From Verrucomicrobiota bacterium (GTDB lineage Bacteria; Verrucomicrobiota; Verrucomicrobiia; Opitutales; Opitutaceae): a stretch of DNA of 64,000 nucleotides. The translations under genes were made by a program, and so were the position numbers. The notes below the pieces were generated by a model. The model made no database searches. It was given only the letters and a program-made list of their open reading frames with translations, and was not told the origin of the DNA. The stretch lies in assembly GCA_023399155.1 (NCBI GenBank), contig JAEWQP010000018.1, positions 1 through 64,000 of the forward strand, given 5' to 3'. Each line of letters begins with the position of its first letter. Within the stretch, counting starts at the first letter, position 1. Below, piece after piece: positions 45,244 through 53,753 of the stretch.

Positions 45244-45865
45244 GCGATCCAACCAGCCGGTGTTCTCGCCGAACTGGCATCCGAACTTCCGGAACACCCA
45301 GTTGCTGCCCGACCTGAAGGTCGTGCGGACGACGTTCTTCATCAACGTGAGCTGCATCGCCGTGGCGGCGGCGGTCCTTATGTCCTCGGGGTACCGCGAG
45401 TACCAGGCGTTTGACTACAGGGCGAAGATGTCCGCCGCGCAGCAGCGCATGGAGGAGTTGAAGGCCCAGAACGACGGGCTTCTCGCCCAGAACAAGCAGT
45501 TCATGGAGGGCGTGCGCAAGTTCGAGGAGGCGCAGGAGTTTGTCACCTCGCGCCTCTCCGGGACGAAGATGTTCTCCGCCATTGCCGGCTCCCTTCCCAA
45601 TCTGGTGGAGCTGCGAGGCGTCAGCTACGAGAAGAGTCAGCTGGTCCTGCGCGGAGCGATCAAGCAGGACTCCGAGACGGCGAGCCAGATCGCATCCGCA
45701 TACCTCGATGCGCTGCGTTCCGACCCATTCTTGGGGAAGACCTTTCCGGACATCTCTCTGACGAGTCTGATGCGCGATGCGGGCAACCAGGGCATGAGCT
45801 TCGAGATCCAGCTGAAACAGGGTGATAAGAAGGACGAGCGAAAACCAGCGAGGGCCAGGCAATGA
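45227..45865 (+). CDS. PilN-like inner-membrane assembly protein
   Basis: 212 residues, overlapping the previous gene by 17 bases. It has a short cytoplasmic N-terminus, one transmembrane helix (about 35-55, FFINVSCIAVAAAVLMSS), a coiled coil (AQQRMEELKAQNDGLLAQNK) and a periplasmic alpha/beta end. The NxxP-type PilM-binding motif is not clearly seen. Assigned by order and topology. Confidence 0.78.
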   Translation: MKLQLKRSNQPVFSPNWHPNFRNTQLLPDLKVVRTTFFINVSCIAVAAAVLMSSGYREYQAFDYRAKMSAAQQRMEELKAQNDGLLAQNKQFMEGVRKFEEAQEFVTSRLSGTKMFSAIAGSLPNLVELRGVSYEKSQLVLRGAIKQDSETASQIASAYLDALRSDPFLGKTFPDISLTSLMRDAGNQGMSFEIQLKQGDKKDERKPARARQ

Positions 45866-46434
45866 CTCTCCAGGACCTACTAGAGAAACTCCGGCGCTTC
45901 CCGGTGCCGTCGACTTGTGCAGCTATCATTCTGGTCTGCTTCTTCGGCTACTACCTGCGTATGGACATGCTGACCGAGCTCGAGATCGAGAGCGGCGACG
46001 TGGAGCGGCAGCTTCGTCAGGTCGAGCAGAACGTCTCGCACGGTCGCGCGCTTCCTGCGGACATCGCCGAGATGAAGCGCAGCGTGGACGAGTTGGAGTC
46101 GCGCCTCGTCAAGGGCGCCGAGCTGGCGAACAACCTCAAATATTTCTATGAGCTTGAGGTGACCACGCACGTGGTGATCGCGGACCTGCGGCAGACGGCG
46201 GCCGAGCCCGTGAATGGTGCCGGGAGGTCCGTCCTGGCCGGCGTCGGGTACTCCATGATGTTGAGCGGGAGCTTTCACCAGATCGTCTCCTATCTGAACG
46301 AACTCGAGCACGGTCGCCATTTCTGCCGACTGCGAAGCATCGCGGTGCAGCGTGTTGAGCGCGGCGCTTCCGAGTCGAAGGAACCGACGCCCCTCTCGGT
46401 GTCCCTCAATCTGGAACTCCTCGCATGGCCATGA
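45862..46434 (+). CDS. PilO-like inner-membrane assembly protein
   Basis: 190 residues, starting with ATGA overlap. It has one transmembrane helix (about 16-33, VPSTCAAIILVCFFGYYL), a coiled coil (about 36-75) and a periplasmic ferredoxin-like domain with SFHQIVSYLNELEHGRHFC, as in PilO/GspM-type proteins. It forms the inner-membrane platform with the PilN-like protein. Confidence 0.85.
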   Translation: MTLQDLLEKLRRFPVPSTCAAIILVCFFGYYLRMDMLTELEIESGDVERQLRQVEQNVSHGRALPADIAEMKRSVDELESRLVKGAELANNLKYFYELEVTTHVVIADLRQTAAEPVNGAGRSVLAGVGYSMMLSGSFHQIVSYLNELEHGRHFCRLRSIAVQRVERGASESKEPTPLSVSLNLELLAWP

Positions 46435-46925
46435 ACTTCGAACGAATTGCCCACGTCTGCGCGCTCGCAGCGCTGGTGCTTGTGCCCTGCGCGGAGGCGC
46501 AGGATGCCCGCAAGGCGGCCGATAATCCAAAGGCGGTAGTGCCCACTCCCCGGCGTAAGGATGCCCTCGAGAAAGCCTCCGCACTTCTCGTGCTTGCTCC
46601 GGCGAACTCTGACGCCCTGACCGCCGAAATGGTGGATCCATTCTACCCCACCCATCGGCGACAGAAGGAAAAGGAAAGCGCCCCCGTCGAGATCGCGCCG
46701 GAGGTTCTCCTTTCCCGCGCGGCCGAGAGTATTCGCCCACAGGGTACGCTGTTGATCGGCGCCGAGCGCTACCTGCTGCTTGAGAACAACCGCCGCTACA
46801 AGGCGGGCGAATCCATTCCTGTCACAGTCGACGGCCTGGGTGTCCAGGTGACCGTCGTGTCGATCGAACGTAACTCATACACCCTGCGGCTCAATGACCG
46901 GGAGCTGCGGCGTGAATTCAAGTAA
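46431..46925 (+). CDS. PilP-like exported linker protein
   Basis: 164 residues. The ATG at 46431 overlaps the PilO stop as ATGA; an ATG at 46425 is also possible. A signal peptide ends at AEAQ. The C-terminal third (GTLLIGAERYLLLENNRRYK onward) is all-beta with ITVVSIERNS-like strands, as expected for the protein that joins the inner-membrane platform to the secretin. Sequence similarity to PilP itself is weak; the assignment rests on position and topology. Confidence 0.65.
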   Translation: MNFERIAHVCALAALVLVPCAEAQDARKAADNPKAVVPTPRRKDALEKASALLVLAPANSDALTAEMVDPFYPTHRRQKEKESAPVEIAPEVLLSRAAESIRPQGTLLIGAERYLLLENNRRYKAGESIPVTVDGLGVQVTVVSIERNSYTLRLNDRELRREFK

Positions 46926-46947
46926 GGCACATCAATAGAACACGCAT

Positions 46948-48396
46948 ATGAACCGTAGAATCATCGCCGTTGCTCTGACGCTCGCTGGCCTCTCGCCCGC
47001 GTTGCTGGCCCAGGAAGCTTCGGAGCCGACTTCGGCTTCGGAGGCTGCCCCGGTGCCCTCGGAAAGTGAAACCGCAGTCGCCGGTGTGACCGGCGGAAGT
47101 TCAAAGGAGACCCTTTCGGTCGACTTCCCGAACGCGGAGATCCGCACCATCCTGCGCAATATTGCCGACCTCTTCGAGCTGAACCTCGTCATTCCCGAGG
47201 GCCTGCAGGGGCGCGCGTCCCTCAAGCTCCGCGATGTGACCTGGAAGCAGATCTTCGACGTGCTCCTCACCCCCGTGGGCTACACATACGTGACGGACGG
47301 CAACATCATCAAGGTGGTGAGCATCGAATCGCTCAATGTCGAGCCGGCCGAGACCCGTATCTTCCTGCTCAACTATGCTCGCGCTGGCGACGTTGCACCG
47401 ACGGTGACGTCGATGGTGGAAGCGGCCAAAGGCGGCAAGGTGCAGGTGGACGTGCGCAGCAACGCACTCGTCGTCACCGAGCGCCCGAAGCGCCTCGAGA
47501 AGGTCGACGAGATCATCAAGCGCCTGGACAAGGCCACCGCTCAGGTGATGATCGAGGCCAAGTTCGTCGAGATTACGGATTCCGATATTTCGAACCTCGG
47601 TGTCGATTGGAGGGGACTGGCTGGATATGGTGTGGGCCTCGACCCAACGGACCTTCTGATCAAGGGTGGGGCGAATGCCGGCCGCAACATCGACTTCGAT
47701 ATGGTTGATGCCACGGGTTCCACCGTCACGAATGCCTCGCATGTATACGGAGCGGTGCTCTCGTCGGGCCAGTTTGCCTGGGTGTTGAGTGCACTCCAGA
47801 CCAACACGAAGGCCAAGATCGTGTCGAATCCGACGATCGTGACCATCAACAACCAGGAGGCGCAGATCTCCGTCGGTCGCCAGTATCCGATCCCAAGCTA
47901 CACTTACAATCAGGAGCGTGGCACCTATGAGATCAGTGGTTTTGAATACCGTGACATCGGCATCATCCTCAAGGTCACCCCGCAGGTGAACAATGCCGGT
48001 CTCATCAACCTCAAGGTCGATCCCGAGGTCAGCGACTTCAACCCCGATGAGAATGTGGAGTTTGGCGGTGCCAGTGCGGCCGAGATCCCGGTGATCCGTA
48101 TCAAGAAAACAACCACCCAAGTGGCCATCAAGGATGGGTACACGATGGGCTTGGGCGGCTTGATCAGCACGAGCGAGAGCAACGGCCACTCGAAGGTTCC
48201 GCTGATGGGCGACATCCCGGGCCTCGGACGCCTGTTCCGTTCCAAGTCCCGCACTTCCGTGGCCAGCAACCTCATCGTCTTCATCACGGCGAAGACGCTT
48301 TCGCCCGAGGGGGCCGACTACAAGGAAGTCTTCTCCGGCAAGTGGCTCAATGCCACGGGTGTGACCGAGGCCGATGTGCCCGTCGCCGGCAAGTAA
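46948..48396 (+). CDS. Short secretin (PilQ/GspD family)
   Basis: 482 residues, short for PilQ (usually about 700). A signal peptide is followed by one STN-like domain (VDFPNAEIRTILRNIADLFE) and one N1-type domain (GGKVQVDVRSNALVVTERP). The secretin barrel has TKAKIVSNPTIVTINNQEA and the diagnostic VPLMGDIPGLGRLF. It forms the outer-membrane gate of the pilus/secretion machine. No lipobox. A strong terminator follows at 48432-48469. Confidence 0.93.
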   Translation: MNRRIIAVALTLAGLSPALLAQEASEPTSASEAAPVPSESETAVAGVTGGSSKETLSVDFPNAEIRTILRNIADLFELNLVIPEGLQGRASLKLRDVTWKQIFDVLLTPVGYTYVTDGNIIKVVSIESLNVEPAETRIFLLNYARAGDVAPTVTSMVEAAKGGKVQVDVRSNALVVTERPKRLEKVDEIIKRLDKATAQVMIEAKFVEITDSDISNLGVDWRGLAGYGVGLDPTDLLIKGGANAGRNIDFDMVDATGSTVTNASHVYGAVLSSGQFAWVLSALQTNTKAKIVSNPTIVTINNQEAQISVGRQYPIPSYTYNQERGTYEISGFEYRDIGIILKVTPQVNNAGLINLKVDPEVSDFNPDENVEFGGASAAEIPVIRIKKTTTQVAIKDGYTMGLGGLISTSESNGHSKVPLMGDIPGLGRLFRSKSRTSVASNLIVFITAKTLSPEGADYKEVFSGKWLNATGVTEADVPVAGK

Positions 48397-48431
48397 TCCA
48401 TTTGGTTCCAGCAGCCCGTAACCAGGTGTGG

Positions 48432-48469
48432 GCGGGGCGGCGCGCAAGCGCTGCCCCGCTTTCTTTTTG
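48432..48469 (+). terminator. Rho-independent terminator of the pil-like operon
   Basis: The stem gcggggcggcgc (48432-48443) pairs with gcgctgccccgc (48448-48459) across a GCAA tetraloop with one G-T pair, followed by tttcttttt. Confidence 0.92.
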
Positions 48470-48479
48470 CCATCCCCAT

Positions 48480-48528
48480 CGCCAGCCCCGCATGCGCCGC
48501 TGGGCCGGCGGCGCATGCGGGGCTGGCG
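48480..48528. repeat. Perfect 21-bp inverted repeat with 7-base loop
   Basis: cgccagccccgcatgcgccg-c at 48480-48500 is exactly complementary to 48508-48528 with tgggccg between. It lies 11 bases past the pil-like operon terminator, without a T run on either side. It could be a REP-like element, a protein site or an mRNA 3' end structure. No copy was noticed elsewhere in the window. Confidence 0.8.
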
Positions 48529-48649
48529 GGCGAGAGGTCTCCCGCGACAGCGGCTTCAGAACTGTCGGAGCCCTTCAGACACGCGAAAACCCGGCCGGAT
48601 GCCTCGCGGATCAACCATCCCGCGCGGCCTCAACTTCTCTGAAACGGCT

Positions 48650-49123
48650 TCAGTTGCCCAGCACGGTCACGATCAGCCGCCGGTGATGCGGCGCGGTCCG
48701 ATGCTCGCACAGGAAGATCCCCTGCCAGGTTCCCAGCAGCAGGTGTCCACCGCCGATCGGCACGGTTTCCTGACTGCGCGTGATGGCCATCCGCAGGTGA
48801 GCTGACATGTCGTCGGGCCCCTCGGCATCGTGCCGATAGTGTGGATCGCCGTCCGGCGCGATCCGTTCCAGCCACGCTGCGAGATCATCGCGCGCCGTGG
48901 GGTCGGCGTTCTCCATCAAAAGCAGGCTGCAACTGGTGTGCTGGCAGAACACCGAGGCCAGGCCTGTGGTCACGCCCGAGCGCCGGACGATCGTGCTCAC
49001 GCGTTCGGAGATGTCGGTCATTCCGCGCCCGGCGGTGCGCAGCTCGATCGTTTCCTGATACGTACGCAGGCCGCTGGACGGGGCTGACACGGTGCGCGTG
49101 GGTTCAGGGCGCCGTGCCGCCAT
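48650..49123 (-). CDS. YjbQ/UPF0047 family protein
   Basis: 157 residues. The family motifs are ASVFCQHTSCSLLLMENADP, DDMSAHLRMAITRSQ and IGGGHLLLGTWQGIFLCEHR, with the conserved His residues. Members bind metal and show weak thiamine-phosphate synthase activity; the physiological role is not settled. The start at 49123 overlaps the protease gene by 20 bases; a GTG at 49090 would remove the overlap. It is the last gene of the sigma-factor cluster. Confidence 0.93.
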   Translation of the reverse strand: MAARRPEPTRTVSAPSSGLRTYQETIELRTAGRGMTDISERVSTIVRRSGVTTGLASVFCQHTSCSLLLMENADPTARDDLAAWLERIAPDGDPHYRHDAEGPDDMSAHLRMAITRSQETVPIGGGHLLLGTWQGIFLCEHRTAPHHRRLIVTVLGN

Positions 49124-50177
49124 TGGGCGGCGGAGTGGCCGGGTGGGGGGAGGTGGTGAGCGGCGGCGGGGCGGTGATGGGGGCGGATTCCAGGACCTCG
49201 GGCTCCGCCATCAGCTGGAAGGTGACGAGCCGGCCCTCGCGCTCGATCTCGAGCTGCAGGAACTGCCCGGGCTCTGCAAAAAAGAGCATGTCGCGGTAGT
49301 CGTGCAGCCGGCGGATGTTCACCCCATCGATTCGTCGCAGCGTGTCGCCCACCCGCAACCCGGCGCGCGAGGCCGCGCTCTCCGGCAGCACCTTGCTCAC
49401 CATCACGTGGCGGGCGAGGCTTCGCGTATCCACGTGTTCATCACACTCGATCGGCAGGGTCGGGTAGGTCATGCGACCCCGGGCCTCGAATTCGCCAATC
49501 AGCTTCGCGAGCGCACGGCTCGGGACAAGGTAGGACGAGCCGTACTGCGGCAGCGAGGCCACCGAGATCCCCACGAGCGTCCCCGTGGCATCCAGGACGG
49601 GCGAGCCGCTCTCCGCGTCGCCGCTCGGGATGGTGACGCGCACGTAGGAGCAGGGGAACACGTTCTCCCCAAAGTTGCTTTCGTAGCCGGCGAGGATTCC
49701 CAGCGCCGGACTGGGTTCCTCAATCGAGAGCGGCGAGGTGACGGCGATCACCGGCGTGCCGACCGCCGGCCGCTCAGTGGCCGGTTCGATGGCGACGGCT
49801 CCGAATGCGGCGGGAAGCTTCACGACCTGCAGCAACGCGACCTTCGACCGCGGATCCGAGCCCACAAGCTGGGCCAGATAGGGGATCCCATCCTTCTCAA
49901 TCCAGATGCGCGAGGCCCGCGCGACCTCGTTGTGTTCGCCGGCAAAGGTGAGGACGCGTCCGGTCTTGGAAATGAAGACGCCCGTGCAGATCAGCCGCGT
50001 CGGGGCGCGCCCGGAGGGCGTGTCACTTTGGATTGCAGCCTGAACGCGGACGACGGCCGGCGCTGCGCTCCTGAATACCTCGGTTACCGGAAGGGGATCG
50101 GCGCGAAGACTAGACAGACTGATTGCGATCGCCGCCCAAGCGGCAATCGTCCGATGGACGCCTCGAAGTGCGCGCAT
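49104..50177 (-). CDS. Exported HtrA-like protein with PDZ domain and degenerate catalytic triad
   Basis: 357 residues. The N-terminal hydrophobic segment (AAWAAIAISLSSL) marks it as exported. The chymotrypsin-type domain aligns with DegP, but GKDPRSDIALIQ is replaced by GSDPRSKVALLQ (Lys112 for the catalytic Asp). The His region (FAGEHNEV, His82) is shifted, while the Ser is retained (ESGSPVL, Ser190). A PDZ domain follows (VMVSKVLPESAASRAGLRVGD). The C-terminus is a Pro/Thr tail. It is likely a proteolytically dead or altered sensor. It starts 8 bases after the anti-sigma-like gene. Confidence 0.85.
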   Translation of the reverse strand: MRALRGVHRTIAAWAAIAISLSSLRADPLPVTEVFRSAAPAVVRVQAAIQSDTPSGRAPTRLICTGVFISKTGRVLTFAGEHNEVARASRIWIEKDGIPYLAQLVGSDPRSKVALLQVVKLPAAFGAVAIEPATERPAVGTPVIAVTSPLSIEEPSPALGILAGYESNFGENVFPCSYVRVTIPSGDAESGSPVLDATGTLVGISVASLPQYGSSYLVPSRALAKLIGEFEARGRMTYPTLPIECDEHVDTRSLARHVMVSKVLPESAASRAGLRVGDTLRRIDGVNIRRLHDYRDMLFFAEPGQFLQLEIEREGRLVTFQLMAEPEVLESAPITAPPPLTTSPHPATPPPNGGTAP

Positions 50178-50185
50178 GGACGGCG

Positions 50186-50776
50186 CTACAGGCTTTCGGG
50201 CACTGCAGCTCCCATGGAGCGCAGCACGGTCCCCGCTGTGAGTGTGCGGGCGGAATAGATCGCCGACGTGTCGCTGCTACTCGAGACTGTCACCGGCGCC
50301 GAAACCGTGACGAAGCGGCGGGCCGGCAGTGCGGCAGCAAACTCCTGAGGCGCCGAACGGACGTGCCCCCTGAACTCTTCGCGGGCCAGCGGCGACCGTG
50401 CCGTCGGCACCGTGATCGCAGACACCGAAATGGCCTCCTCGGGAAGCTGGATGACCATGCCTTCAGCTTCCGGCGAGACGCGATCGGCGTCGGAAGCCAT
50501 CCGCTGCAGCGGATCGACGCGAAGGAGAGCCAGCACAGTCAGGGCGAGAGCAGTGGCCCCGGCCCCGGCGGGCGCGAGCCGTCGGCTGAATGCCGCCATC
50601 GCGCGTCCGGCACGACGATACCAAGGATCGACGTTCACCAGCGCGGCCAGTTGCCGGCGATGCAGCTCGCGGTCGAAGTCCTCCCAGAACGACGGGGGTG
50701 GACGCTCCGCACGCTTCAGCTGGATTAGCTGCTCGATGGAGATGCGGTTTTTCCCGGTGTGACGTGGCTCGCCCAT
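50186..50776 (-). CDS. Probable anti-sigma factor or membrane regulator
   Basis: 196 residues. A cytoplasmic N-terminus (IEQLIQLKRAERPPPSFWED, HRRQLAALVN) precedes one membrane helix (about 68-85) and a Ser/Thr-rich extracytoplasmic tail. It is directly downstream of the ECF sigma factor (9-base gap), the usual place for its anti-sigma factor. No ZAS zinc motif is visible and I cannot assign a family. Confidence 0.6.
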   Translation of the reverse strand: MGEPRHTGKNRISIEQLIQLKRAERPPPSFWEDFDRELHRRQLAALVNVDPWYRRAGRAMAAFSRRLAPAGAGATALALTVLALLRVDPLQRMASDADRVSPEAEGMVIQLPEEAISVSAITVPTARSPLAREEFRGHVRSAPQEFAAALPARRFVTVSAPVTVSSSSDTSAIYSARTLTAGTVLRSMGAAVPESL

Positions 50777-50785
50777 GGTGAACTG

Positions 50786-51415
50786 TTACCGGATGTATTC
50801 TTGAAGATACGCCTGCAGCTGCTGCTTGGCGTAATGCAGCCGAGATCGCACGGTGCCGACGGAACAATCCATGATTTCGGCGATCTCCTGATGGCTGAGC
50901 TGGTCGATTTCGAAAAGCGTCACAACTGTCCGGTGCTTGAAAGACAGTTTTTGGAACGCTTCGTTCAATTTTTCCTGAAGCTCCTTGGTGAGCGTCTCGC
51001 GATCGGAGTCCGCCGCCACGGCAAGGGACTGGATGACTTCGGCGCTGTGGTCCTCCTCCACCAGCTTCTCCAAGCTGAAGAAGCGCCGTAACTTATGACG
51101 GCGAAGGTGGCTCAGCGTGGCATTGATGGCGATGCGGTAAATCCAGCTGAAGAAGGACGAGGTGCCCTGAAACCGCGCGAGAGCCTGAAACGCCTTGATG
51201 AAAGTGTCCTGGGTGAGATCGGCGGCGTCCTCCCGGTTGGAGGTCAGGTTATAGATCACCCCATAGATACGTTCCCGGTACTTCTGAACCAAGGCGTCGA
51301 AAGCAGCCACCTCACCCGCCTGGATTTGGCGAACAAGTCGCAAATCAGCGTCGGCTTCCTCCTGTCGCTCAGGGGTGAGCGCCAGTATTTTGCCGAGGGC
51401 TTTTGAGGTGCTCAT
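50786..51415 (-). CDS. ECF RNA polymerase sigma factor
   Basis: 209 residues. The region 2 sequence AADLTQDTFIKAFQALARF and WIYRIAINATLSHLRRHK are typical of RpoE-like sigma-70 members, and region 4 ends with the helix-turn-helix LSHQEIAEIMDCSVGTVRSRLHYAKQQL. It binds core polymerase and redirects it to extracytoplasmic-stress promoters. It is followed by the anti-sigma-like and HtrA-like genes. Confidence 0.95.
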   Translation of the reverse strand: MSTSKALGKILALTPERQEEADADLRLVRQIQAGEVAAFDALVQKYRERIYGVIYNLTSNREDAADLTQDTFIKAFQALARFQGTSSFFSWIYRIAINATLSHLRRHKLRRFFSLEKLVEEDHSAEVIQSLAVAADSDRETLTKELQEKLNEAFQKLSFKHRTVVTLFEIDQLSHQEIAEIMDCSVGTVRSRLHYAKQQLQAYLQEYIR

Positions 51416-51485
51416 CGGGAGTCACAGACTGACGAAAAAAGGCGGGGTGGCAACCGGGATCTCGGGTTTCCGGCGCGGCTCCCCC

Positions 51486-52505
51486 TCACCCGCGAGGCAA
51501 AGAACGCGCCTGGTAGGCGAGCAGGCCTGCCAGCTGGCCCAGCAAGGCTCCCGCCGGCGTCTCTGACCAGGGCGCAAGGACCGCGGTGGCCGCCGTGATC
51601 TCGGTCTCGATGGCCGCGAGGACGGATTCAAACACGCCGAGCTCGCGCATGCGGCCCACCCAATGGCCGATCTGGCTGTAATCGCCGCGGCCCATGATCG
51701 CGCGCAAGGTGCCGGCCTCGTCGGCGCCGAGGCGCTCGAGGAGGTTCAGCAGGGGCAGGGTCGCCTTGCCGCTGGCCAGATCCGTGCCGAGGGTCTTGCC
51801 GATCTTTCCTTCCTCGCCGAAGAAGTCGGCGAGATCGTCATAGATCTGATAACCCGTGCCAAGGTGTCTTCCGTACGTGCCAGCAGCGTTCTCAAACCCC
51901 TCGCCGCCGCCGCTCAGGTGGGCGCCGAGACGACAGGACACGAAGAACAACTCCGCCGTCTTCAGCTCAATCACGCGCCGATAATAGTGCACGTCGCGGT
52001 GCGTTTCGGCGGTGGCAAGAGTCTGCATGATCTCGCCCGCACAGACGCGCCGGGTGGATAGCGCCACGTGGCGGCAGACCTCGGTCGTCGGAAACGTCGC
52101 GGCGATGTGCAGCGCCTGCGAGAAGAGCGCATCGCCGACCAGAACGGCGGTATCCGGCCCGAACCGGCGCGACGCCGTGGGCCGCGCGCGTCTCAACTCG
52201 GCGCGGTCCATGATATCGTCGTGCACGAGCGTCGCGAGATGGACCATCTCGATCACCGCCGCCAGGCGCACCAGGGGCTCGGCGACGATGCCGTCACCGC
52301 GCCAGCCGGTGAAAAAAACGAGCGCGGGCCGCAGGCGTTTCCCGCTCGTATCCACGCAGTACGCCACCATCTCGCGCACTTCGGGCTCAAATTGTTCTAT
52401 CTGGCCGTGCAGGAACTCGTCGAGCGCGCGAAAATGCGGCTTCAGCAAGCCGAAGATCGCCATCGGATCGGCGAAGCGGGGTGGCTGCGTGGTGGCGCCG
52501 GTCAC
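51486..52505 (-). CDS. Polyprenyl diphosphate synthase (octaprenyl/heptaprenyl-type)
   Basis: 339 residues from a GTG at 52505 (an ATG at 52463 is possible). The first aspartate-rich motif is LVHDDIMDRAE and the second YDDLADFFGEEG, with GKRLRPALVFF and ATLPLLNLL conserved. It extends farnesyl-PP with isopentenyl-PP, giving the side chain of quinones (menaquinone is likely). The exact chain length cannot be read from sequence. Near kdsD on the same strand. Confidence 0.93.
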   Translation of the reverse strand: MTGATTQPPRFADPMAIFGLLKPHFRALDEFLHGQIEQFEPEVREMVAYCVDTSGKRLRPALVFFTGWRGDGIVAEPLVRLAAVIEMVHLATLVHDDIMDRAELRRARPTASRRFGPDTAVLVGDALFSQALHIAATFPTTEVCRHVALSTRRVCAGEIMQTLATAETHRDVHYYRRVIELKTAELFFVSCRLGAHLSGGGEGFENAAGTYGRHLGTGYQIYDDLADFFGEEGKIGKTLGTDLASGKATLPLLNLLERLGADEAGTLRAIMGRGDYSQIGHWVGRMRELGVFESVLAAIETEITAATAVLAPWSETPAGALLGQLAGLLAYQARSLPRG

Positions 52506-52710
52506 AAGGGCGGCTGGGTCGGGTGGCGTGCCGTCGCAGCCGAGGCCGGCGCGCGGCGGGTTGTCGGAGCGGACATGGATCTTCGTAGCCTAGTGGGTTT
52601 GGTGGTGAGGCAAGCCAAACCGCCGGTCAGCCGCGACTCCGCGCCGTGGGCGTCCGCTGGATCGCGAGTATCGCGAGTTCATCTCGCGGCCGTGCCTGAG
52701 TGTCGCGTCC

Positions 52711-53700
52711 CTAGACGACGCGAAACTGCGGCAGATCCTGCCCGTCGACCACGCCGACCGGCCGCCCGTCGTCATCGATCGCGAGTAGATCGTCGATCTT
52801 CGACGACTCAAACACGCGCACGGCTTCGACCACGAGAGCGGCTGCGGGCACGGCCTTCGGGTTGCGCGTCATGAAGTGCGCGACCGGCTTCTGCAAAAAA
52901 TCCGAGCCGGTCAGTGCGCAACGCCGGAAGTCGCCGTCGGTGAACACGCCGGAGAGACGCCCATCGCGCGAGTCCACCAACGCGATGCATCCGGCCTTGG
53001 CACGTGTCATGGCCACGATCGCCTCCTGCACGGTGCAGGTATCGGGCTGGCGGGCGAACCGCTCGCCGCTGCGCATGACATCGGACACGCGCAACAACAG
53101 CGAGCGACCGAGATTGCCGGCAGGATGCAGACGCGCGAAATCGTCGCGCGTGAAGCCGCGTTTTTCGAGCAGTACCATCGCCAGCGCGTCGCCGGTGGCG
53201 AGTGCAGCGGTGGTGCTCGCCGTCGGCGCGAGCCGCAGCGGACAGGCCTCGGCCGGCACGCAGTAGGTGAGCGAGAGATCGCAGGCGCGGGAAAGCGCGG
53301 AGTCGGCATGCGAGGTCAGCGCGATCGTGCGCAGCCCGAAGCGTTTGAGCAGCGGCACGAGGTGCATGAGCTCCCCGGTGGTCCCGCTGTTGCTCAGGAG
53401 CAGCGCGCAGTCGCCCTCCGCGCACAGGCCCAGGTCGCCGTGCAGGGCGTTGACCGGGTCGAGGAAACACGCGGGAGCGCCGATGCTGTTGAAGGTGCCC
53501 ACGAGCTTTTCCGCGATGTGGCCGGACTTGCCCAGGCCCACGGCGATGATCTTGCGACCCGCCGCCACCGTTTCGTTGAGTGCGGCCACGACGGCCACGA
53601 ATTTGCCGTCGAGTGCGGCGGCCGTGGCCTCGAGGGCGCGGGCCTCGATCAGGATACACTCGCGTCCCCGGGCCAGCTGCGATGATTGCTCAGCGTCCAT
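52711..53700 (-). CDS. kdsD: D-arabinose 5-phosphate isomerase (KpsF/GutQ/KdsD)
   Basis: 329 residues. The N-terminal SIS sugar-phosphate domain shows GLGKSGHIAEKLVGTFNSIG and LLLSNSGTTGELMHLVP. Two C-terminal CBS domains follow (TVQEAIVAMTRAKAGCIALV and NPKAVPAAALVVEAVRVFE). It makes arabinose 5-phosphate for Kdo, hence lipopolysaccharide synthesis, which fits a Gram-negative cell. Divergent from the LysM lipoprotein gene across 53 bases. Confidence 0.95.
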   Translation of the reverse strand: MDAEQSSQLARGRECILIEARALEATAAALDGKFVAVVAALNETVAAGRKIIAVGLGKSGHIAEKLVGTFNSIGAPACFLDPVNALHGDLGLCAEGDCALLLSNSGTTGELMHLVPLLKRFGLRTIALTSHADSALSRACDLSLTYCVPAEACPLRLAPTASTTAALATGDALAMVLLEKRGFTRDDFARLHPAGNLGRSLLLRVSDVMRSGERFARQPDTCTVQEAIVAMTRAKAGCIALVDSRDGRLSGVFTDGDFRRCALTGSDFLQKPVAHFMTRNPKAVPAAALVVEAVRVFESSKIDDLLAIDDDGRPVGVVDGQDLPQFRVV

Positions 53701-53753
53701 GAATGTGCTTTTCTCTTCGCCGGTGATCGGCCGAAGCTAGGCACTAAGTCGAA

